Positions 7,482 through 11,450 of a stretch of 11,450 bases of DNA are shown here, piece after piece. Position numbers and translations under genes: made by a program. Numbering within the stretch: the stretch's first letter is position 1; each line of letters starts with the position of its first letter. This DNA is from Deltaproteobacteria bacterium (lineage in GTDB: Bacteria; Desulfobacterota; Desulfuromonadia; Geobacterales; DSM-12255). Below the pieces are notes generated by a model, which saw nothing but the letters and a program-made list of their open reading frames with translations, was not told the origin of the DNA and made no database searches. The stretch is taken from assembly GCA_017861215.1 (NCBI GenBank), contig JAGFXN010000021.1:1-11450 (forward strand). The letters are read 5' to 3'.

Positions 7482-8924
7482 TTACTGCGTTGCGACTGTT
7501 GAACCGGCAATCTGCACCGAATAATCTGTCGCCTCCTTGGGAACAGCACTCATGACAATTACAAACGGGATGGCACTCCCTGGTTTCACTCCCAGGTTAG
7601 CCAGTGAATCGCCAAACTGGTTATTCATTGCTTCTTCAATCTTTACCAGAGAGAGAGAAGCCAATTGATCGTTAGAGAGCGAGTTCCCGCAGAAGGCACT
7701 CTTGCTGGCAAGTACTACCCCTCCGGGGCCAAGAATTGAAAGCTTTACCTGGACAGAAGCACGTGGCTTCTTGAAGTTGTTGACCGCCTCTCCCTTGACA
7801 ACAAAAAGTTCCCCGGCGCTGCTGTTGACAACATAGGAGGAAAGGAGGTTCCTGATGGTCATGCTCCCCTCTTCAGCATTCTTATCGCCGTACCAGTCGA
7901 CAAGAAAACCCAGCCCTACCCTGGAGAAGGCTTTCGGCCCGCCAAAGAAATAGACTCCTGAAACTCCCAAAGCAACAATAAGCAAAATAGCCCCGAGGAT
8001 CAAAAAAAGCGGGAAGCGGGAAGGGCTCTTGCGTGACAAGAGAGACGCTGGCACAAGGTCTTCATCAAGAGATGACGGGAATGGCGCAGGCGCCAGATCC
8101 TGATCCGGCGAAGACAGATGCTCGTGAGCAGCAGCGTGATCGGATTTTGTACCATCAGCCATCTCACCAAAACTGAAATCACCGAAATTGACGCTGCCTC
8201 CCCCTTCCGCAGGCGAGTCAGGTGGTTTAGGCTCATCAGCCTGGTCTGCGTTGAATGACAGAAGAAAGTCATCATGTCCAGCGGCAGGCGCAGAGTCAGG
8301 TGACGGGGCAGCATCAAAGGAAAAATCTGCTGCTGATGCCTCAGGAAAAGACCCGGCAGTCACAGCAGATGACGGCGGAGGTTGGGCAAAAGAGACCTCG
8401 CCGAAGTCAATTGAAAAATCTTCCGGGGGGGCTTCCTGGGGAGACGGCTTCACCTCTGCAGGTGTAGATTGCAGGTTTATATCGCCAAAATCGAAATCAT
8501 TGTCGGCATCTGCAGCTGCCTGCGGCTGCAAAGCATCTTTCGAAACAGCCGTTGAGGCAAAAGAGGAAGCATCAAATTCTGCAGTAGCAGCAGGCCGGTC
8601 AAGACTGACAGAAGTATCCTTCCAGTCAAATTCGTCGGCAACAGAGGATTTGATCTCAGCGCCAGCATGTTCAGGAGCCTGCTCCTGATTAAAAGAGAAA
8701 TCGCTACGTTCACTGGAAGAATCGCTCGTAAAATCTGTCGGCGCCTCAGTAGTGGGTGGTTGAACCACTGCCGGTGGCGGCTGCAGAGATGCGGCCGACG
8801 ACTCTTCCTTATCGACAACAAAGACTTCCTTGCATTTGGCACAGCGAACCTTTACCGCACCGTTGGCAAGTTTTGCATCATCTATCCTGAACTTGGCACT
8901 GCAATGATCACATTGGATAATCAT
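7482..8924 (-). CDS. MJ0042-type zinc-ribbon and DUF3426 single-pass membrane protein
   Basis: A 480-residue protein of unknown function with a clear three-part design. An N-terminal zinc ribbon (residues 1-37, MJ0042 family) uses Cys5, Cys8, Cys28 and Cys31. Residues about 40-300 form a low-complexity Ala/Pro/Ser/Asp/Glu linker, probably disordered and acidic. It carries recurring short aromatic-acidic motifs: DFSFN at 75, FDFGDI near 143, FSIDFGEVSF at 170-179, DFSFD at 200-204, and VNFGDFSFGE at 245-254. A basic segment (SRKSPSR) leads into one membrane helix at about 305-327, then a DUF3426 domain to the C-terminus. The ribbon and linker are expected in the cytoplasm and DUF3426 in the periplasm. 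The ATG at 8924 has GGAG at a 6-base spacing (8931-8934). The gene is transcribed alone, ending at the shared terminator. A scaffold or signalling role is possible by analogy with other membrane zinc-ribbon proteins but is not shown here. Confidence 0.88.
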   Translation of the reverse strand: MIIQCDHCSAKFRIDDAKLANGAVKVRCAKCKEVFVVDKEESSAASLQPPPAVVQPPTTEAPTDFTSDSSSERSDFSFNQEQAPEHAGAEIKSSVADEFDWKDTSVSLDRPAATAEFDASSFASTAVSKDALQPQAAADADNDFDFGDINLQSTPAEVKPSPQEAPPEDFSIDFGEVSFAQPPPSSAVTAGSFPEASAADFSFDAAPSPDSAPAAGHDDFLLSFNADQADEPKPPDSPAEGGGSVNFGDFSFGEMADGTKSDHAAAHEHLSSPDQDLAPAPFPSSLDEDLVPASLLSRKSPSRFPLFLILGAILLIVALGVSGVYFFGGPKAFSRVGLGFLVDWYGDKNAEEGSMTIRNLLSSYVVNSSAGELFVVKGEAVNNFKKPRASVQVKLSILGPGGVVLASKSAFCGNSLSNDQLASLSLVKIEEAMNNQFGDSLANLGVKPGSAIPFVIVMSAVPKEATDYSVQIAGSTVATQ

Positions 8925-8982
8925 TCTGCTCTCCAGTAGCTGGTTAATGAAAGGGGGAAGAGCCCAGAAAATCTACCGGGGC

Positions 8983-8991
8983 TGTTATAAT
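8983..8991 (+). promoter_or_regulatory. Orphan extended -10 element TGTTATAAT
   Basis: A perfect extended -10 (TGn plus TATAAT) on the plus strand, with no recognisable -35 at 16-18 bases. No plus-strand gene follows until the tRNA at 9196. It would start a transcript near 8998, across from the leader of the zinc-ribbon gene. It may be chance in an AT-richer gap. Confidence 0.22.
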
Positions 8992-9034
8992 GGAGAACTT
9001 CTAACTCCGCTATCTCGTTATGATTTTTTTATTT

Positions 9035-9063
9035 GCTATAGCAGAAACATTAATTACTGTCAA
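9035..9063 (-). promoter_or_regulatory. Sigma-70 promoter for the zinc-ribbon gene
   Basis: On the minus strand a perfect TTGACA (9063-9058) is followed after 17 bases by TATAGC (9040-9035, 4 of 6). The predicted transcription start near 9028 gives a leader of about 100 bases before the ATG at 8924. The leader contains an inverted repeat AGCCC/GGGCT (8961-8983) with a 13-base loop. No known riboswitch core was recognised. Otherwise nothing coding is supported in 8925-9195. Confidence 0.6.
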
Positions 9064-9154
9064 ACTATTAATCTCGCCCAACCATCCCTGCAAACCACCT
9101 GAAAGCCAGACCTTGCCCTGCCTGTAGGCCCTTTCAGGATTCCGGCTAAAGTCC

Positions 9155-9183
9155 TTGAGTTTGGTGAGATAATAGTGTAAAAG
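9155..9183 (+). promoter_or_regulatory. Candidate promoter for tRNA-Arg
   Basis: TTGAGT (9155-9160, 4 of 6) and TAAAAG (9178-9183, 4 of 6) are spaced by 17 bases. The start would fall near 9190, a few bases ahead of the mature tRNA 5' end at 9196. The hexamers are only fair matches, but position and spacing are right. Confidence 0.4.
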
Positions 9184-9195
9184 AATATTCTCCAA

Positions 9196-9272
9196 GGGCG
9201 GTTAGCTCAGATGGATAGAGTACAGGCCTCCGAAGCCTGGGGTCGTGGGTTCGAATCCCATGCCGCCCGCCA
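9196..9272 (+). tRNA. tRNA-Arg, anticodon CCG
   Basis: A complete 77-base tRNA that folds by hand. The acceptor stem pairs GGGCGGT (9196-9202) with GCCGCCC (9262-9268), with a T-G wobble at position 7-66. The D stem is GCTC/GAGT. The anticodon stem CAGGC/GCCTG (9223-9227 and 9235-9239) closes the loop CTCCGAA. The anticodon CCG at 9230-9232 reads the arginine codon CGG. The variable loop is GGGTC, and the T arm is GTGGG, TTCGAAT, CCCAT. The discriminator base is G9269, and CCA is encoded at 9270-9272. It is a single tRNA with its own terminator. Confidence 0.97.
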
Positions 9273-9283
9273 AACAATAACAG

Positions 9284-9314
9284 AGGGTTACAGTTCACGC
9301 TGTAGCCTTTTTTT
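9284..9314 (+). terminator. Intrinsic terminator of tRNA-Arg
   Basis: AGGGTTACAG? stem form: AGGGTTACAG (9284-9293, read from A9284) pairs with CTGTAGCCTT (9300-9309) over 10 positions with two wobbles and a 6-base loop. A run of seven Ts (9308-9314) follows. On the minus strand the hairpin is not followed by a T tract, so it does not obviously terminate moeA, whose stop codon begins 3 bases further on. Confidence 0.85.
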
Positions 9315-9316
9315 AT

Positions 9317-10540
9317 TTAGCACCCCTCTTCTGCAAGCATGGCAGAATCAGCAAGAAAATGGAACGGTACCTTTTCCCCGACAGCAAAGAATGAGCTATC
9401 TGCCGACAACAGAGCGACAGCATCGGCGTGCAACAGGGTTTTCTGCAGACCAGTCTGCTGATTCCCTGCTGACCTGATCCTGAAGAAATCGCCATCCCGC
9501 AGCACCTTTATCCTCAACAGACTCGCTTTCCCGGCCTTCTTGTGAATCTCCTCGTCAAGAATCCCCTTGAATGCCGGACGGAACACCCGTTTGTGACCCA
9601 TCATCTTCAGCAGGGCAGGCCGGACAAACTCTTCAAATGTCAGCAGGGACGAAACCGGATTACCGGGCAGCGAAAATACCGGCGTAGCGCCTTTCAGGCC
9701 GAAAGCTGTCGGCCCGCCCGGCTTAAGATCAACTTTCCAGAAAACAGGCTTTACCCCCACCTCCGCCAGCACCTGCCTGACCAGATCACGCTCGCCCGCA
9801 GAAACTCCGGCAGAAGTAACCAGAACATCACAGCCGAGCCCGGCAGTCACCTTTTCGCGCAAGCTCTCCCTGTTATCACGGGCAATACCGAGCATGACCG
9901 GTTCACCCCCTGCCTCAAGCACTGCCGCAGCCAGAGCAGGGGAGTTGCTGTTGATGATGCCGCCGGCCGGAATATCGGCACCGACTTCGACTAGTTCATC
10001 TCCGGTTGACAGAATTGCCACCCTGACACGCCTGAAAACATTCACGGTCGTAATCCCTGTCGCCGCCAGCATACTGACTTCGGCGGCCCTGATGACAGTG
10101 CCGGGGCTGACCACAGTCTCACCAGACCTGACATCCTCACCCGTGAACCTGATATGCTGCCCCTTTTTCACTCCGGCCGGCACCGTGATGCTCTCCGGCG
10201 CTTCCAGAAGGATCTCCTCGAAAGGAATGACCGCATCACAATCATCCGGCACCGCCGCACCGGTCATGATTTTCACTGCGGTGAAAGGCGGCAGAGACTG
10301 GCCATAGCGGTCGCCCGCCATAACGGAACCGGCAACAGCAAGTTCCCGGCCAGATTCACATTCAGCAGCTCGTACCGCATAGCCATCCATTGCCGAGTTG
10401 TCAAAGGTCGGCAGATCCCAGCCTGCCGGAACAGTCTCGCAGGCGACCATACTGACAGCGTCAAGCAGCGATACGGTAGTAGCAGGAAGGGGATTGACTG
10501 ATTCCAGGATAATGCTTTGTGCCTGCTGAAATGATGGCAT
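9317..10540 (-). CDS. moeA: Molybdopterin molybdenumtransferase MoeA
   Basis: A cytoplasmic enzyme that inserts molybdate into adenylated molybdopterin, the last common step of molybdenum cofactor synthesis. The 407 residues match the usual length (E. coli MoeA, 411). The N-terminal region carries the hallmark DNSAMDGYA at 47-55. The MoCF-binding domain (about 164-310) has STGDE at 178-182, SAGVSAGERD at 243-252 (a variant of the usual GGVSxG..D) and SLPGNPVS at 290-297. The C-terminal beta domain runs from about 325 to the end. The ATG at 10540 has GGAG 5 bases ahead (10546-10549) and gives the normal start MPSFQQAQ. An upstream in-frame TTG at 10582 lacks a binding site. It lies 54 bases downstream of the ApgM-family gene on the same strand. 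No own terminator was seen, so transcripts could run on antisense through the tRNA. No other cofactor-synthesis genes are in the window. Confidence 0.95.
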   Translation of the reverse strand: MPSFQQAQSIILESVNPLPATTVSLLDAVSMVACETVPAGWDLPTFDNSAMDGYAVRAAECESGRELAVAGSVMAGDRYGQSLPPFTAVKIMTGAAVPDDCDAVIPFEEILLEAPESITVPAGVKKGQHIRFTGEDVRSGETVVSPGTVIRAAEVSMLAATGITTVNVFRRVRVAILSTGDELVEVGADIPAGGIINSNSPALAAAVLEAGGEPVMLGIARDNRESLREKVTAGLGCDVLVTSAGVSAGERDLVRQVLAEVGVKPVFWKVDLKPGGPTAFGLKGATPVFSLPGNPVSSLLTFEEFVRPALLKMMGHKRVFRPAFKGILDEEIHKKAGKASLLRIKVLRDGDFFRIRSAGNQQTGLQKTLLHADAVALLSADSSFFAVGEKVPFHFLADSAMLAEEGC

Positions 10541-10551
10541 GCCTACTCCGT

Positions 10552-10579
10552 AAAAAAAAGCACTACGATACATTATTGC
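10552..10579 (-). terminator. Weak terminator-like or attenuator-like element between the ApgM-family gene and moeA
   Basis: On the minus strand GCAATA and TAGTGC pair at 5 of 6 positions around an 8-base loop, directly followed by eight Ts. A 13-base odd palindrome AAGGTTGAACCTT (10581-10593) lies just upstream. The stem is short and mismatched, so efficient termination is unlikely, but it could lower moeA expression relative to the upstream gene. Confidence 0.25.
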
Positions 10580-10594
10580 CAAGGTTCAACCTTT

Positions 10595-11450
10595 TCACTG
10601 CATCATCATCTCCATCAGCCGGAAGCCATCAGCCAGAAGCAGTGCCGACTTCTTTGCCGACTCTTCATCGTAACCGGCAATGCCTGGCTTGACTGTATCC
10701 TCGCCGGCATAGATTATAAACGGGACCGGATCAGAGGTATGGGTCATGCGGGCCACCGGCGTCGGATGATCGGGGGTACAGAGAATCCGGAAATCGCCAA
10801 ACCTTTTTACCCCTTCAAGAACAACGCCGACAACCTCGGCATCAAAGTCCTCGATAGCCTTTAATTTGTGCTCCAGATTCCCGCCATGTGAAGCCTCGTC
10901 CGGAGATTCAACATGCAGATACACGTAATCGACCCTCTCCAGAGCAGCCAGAGCAGCTTCCGCTTTTCCCCGGTAATTAGTATCGATGTAACCCGTGGCC
11001 CCTGCCACCCTTATTATCTCCAGCCCGGCATAAACACCGATGCCGCGCACCAGATCAACCGCCGAGATAACAGCACCGGTCAGCCCGAATTTTTCCGCAT
11101 ACGTCTGCATCTGCGGCGCTTTTCCCTGCCCCCACAACCAGGCAGAGTTTGCCGGAATCTTTCCGGCATCAAGCCTGCGGCGGTACTGGGGGTGGTTATG
11201 AAAGACCAGCTGCGAGGCATTCATGAGATTGATCAGCTTGTCGGCGCCATCACCGGCAGGCAGATACTCGAGTATAGACTGTCCGGTAATATCGTGCGGC
11301 GGAGTTGCCGTTATCTGATCTGTGCCGCCTCGCCAGACCAGCAGATGACGGTAGCTGATGCCAGGATAAAACTGGAACTCATCATTGCCCAGCTCTTTCT
11401 GCAGCGCCTCTACCAGCTCGCAACCCTCTTCTGTCGAGATATGCCCGGCA
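10595..11450 (-). CDS. apgM: ApgM-family phosphoglycerate mutase / proposed homoserine kinase, C-terminal 284 residues
   Basis: An alkaline-phosphatase-superfamily enzyme of the archaeal-type cofactor-independent phosphoglycerate mutase group. The frame is open to the right window edge; family members have about 400 residues, so roughly 115 N-terminal residues, including the catalytic Ser and first metal ligands, are missing. The ATG at 11224 is internal, since coding sequence continues upstream of it (AGHISTEEGC at the edge). In fragment numbering, the visible motifs are NSAWLWGQG at 101-109, ESPDEASHGG with metal-type Asp184 and His188, DHPTP with Asp227 and His228, and THTSDPVPF with His237. 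These are the expected metal ligands. In Geobacter-like genomes members of this family are also annotated as proposed homoserine kinases (TIGR02535) because they lie near homoserine dehydrogenase and no classical ThrB is present. The sequence here does not decide between the two roles. moeA follows on the same strand. Confidence 0.9.
   Translation of the reverse strand, partial: AGHISTEEGCELVEALQKELGNDEFQFYPGISYRHLLVWRGGTDQITATPPHDITGQSILEYLPAGDGADKLINLMNASQLVFHNHPQYRRRLDAGKIPANSAWLWGQGKAPQMQTYAEKFGLTGAVISAVDLVRGIGVYAGLEIIRVAGATGYIDTNYRGKAEAALAALERVDYVYLHVESPDEASHGGNLEHKLKAIEDFDAEVVGVVLEGVKRFGDFRILCTPDHPTPVARMTHTSDPVPFIIYAGEDTVKPGIAGYDEESAKKSALLLADGFRLMEMMMQ

Noticed and set aside
8188..8688. 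A 166-codon plus-strand open frame opposite the zinc-ribbon gene's linker
   Set aside because: It is a mirror of the Ala/Ser/Asp-rich low-complexity linker. Repetitive codons keep the antisense frame open; there is no recognisable domain or convincing start.
9010..9195. A 61-codon minus-strand open frame between the zinc-ribbon gene and tRNA-Arg
   Set aside because: It begins with TTG exactly at the tRNA edge, has no ribosome-binding site (the upstream bases are antisense tRNA), contains the TTGACA promoter of the next gene, and resembles no family I know.
8925..9195. A possible cyclic-dinucleotide riboswitch in the zinc-ribbon gene's leader, given how common these are in Geobacter
   Set aside because: None of the conserved core motifs of GEMM-type riboswitches could be found; only a short AGCCC/GGGCT inverted repeat is present.
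9196..9320. tRNA-Arg as an integration site for a genomic island
   Set aside because: No integrase gene and no second copy of the tRNA 3' end were seen, and the flanking genes are ordinary core genes.

Overview
The window looks like ordinary chromosome from a Geobacter-type bacterium (Desulfuromonadia, formerly Deltaproteobacteria). This rests on recalled family resemblance of the proteins and on gene content: a roadblock protein beside smc, an archaeal-type phosphoglycerate mutase homologue, a small 2[4Fe-4S] ferredoxin and an MJ0042 zinc-ribbon/DUF3426 protein. No database search was possible. Nothing in it looks mobile: no insertion sequence, phage gene, CRISPR array or long repeat was seen, and every long gene is intact apart from the two cut by the window edges.

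Layout. The left third is on the minus strand: smc (195-3722), followed by the first 32 codons of a roadblock/LC7 (MglB-like) protein that runs off the left edge (1-97). A short divergent region (3723-3883) separates smc from a large plus-strand AsmA-like membrane protein (3884-7111). A 55-residue two-cluster ferredoxin (7240-7407) follows on the same strand. A bidirectional hairpin terminator (7423-7464) ends the ferredoxin transcript and that of the convergent minus-strand zinc-ribbon/DUF3426 membrane protein (7482-8924). The 271-base gap after it (8925-9195) holds that gene's promoter and leader and a likely promoter for tRNA-Arg(CCG) (9196-9272, plus strand, CCA encoded). The tRNA terminator ends next to the stop codon of moeA, which is on the minus strand (9317-10540). 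Upstream of moeA on the same strand is the C-terminal part of an ApgM-family enzyme (10595 to the right edge), so apgM-moeA is a probable operon.

Function. smc serves chromosome condensation and segregation. The AsmA-like protein is probably an inner-membrane-anchored periplasmic protein for lipid transport or outer-membrane homeostasis. The ferredoxin is a low-potential electron carrier. MoeA inserts molybdenum into molybdopterin. The ApgM homologue is either a glycolytic mutase or, in this lineage, a proposed homoserine kinase. The zinc-ribbon/DUF3426 protein is the least understood gene here, and its long acidic linker carries repeated short aromatic-acidic motifs. I did not find a convincing new multi-gene system.

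Several starts were moved from the longest open frame on ribosome-binding-site, promoter or family evidence: smc to GTG at 3722, asmA to ATG at 3884, the ferredoxin to TTG at 7240, and moeA to ATG at 10540.
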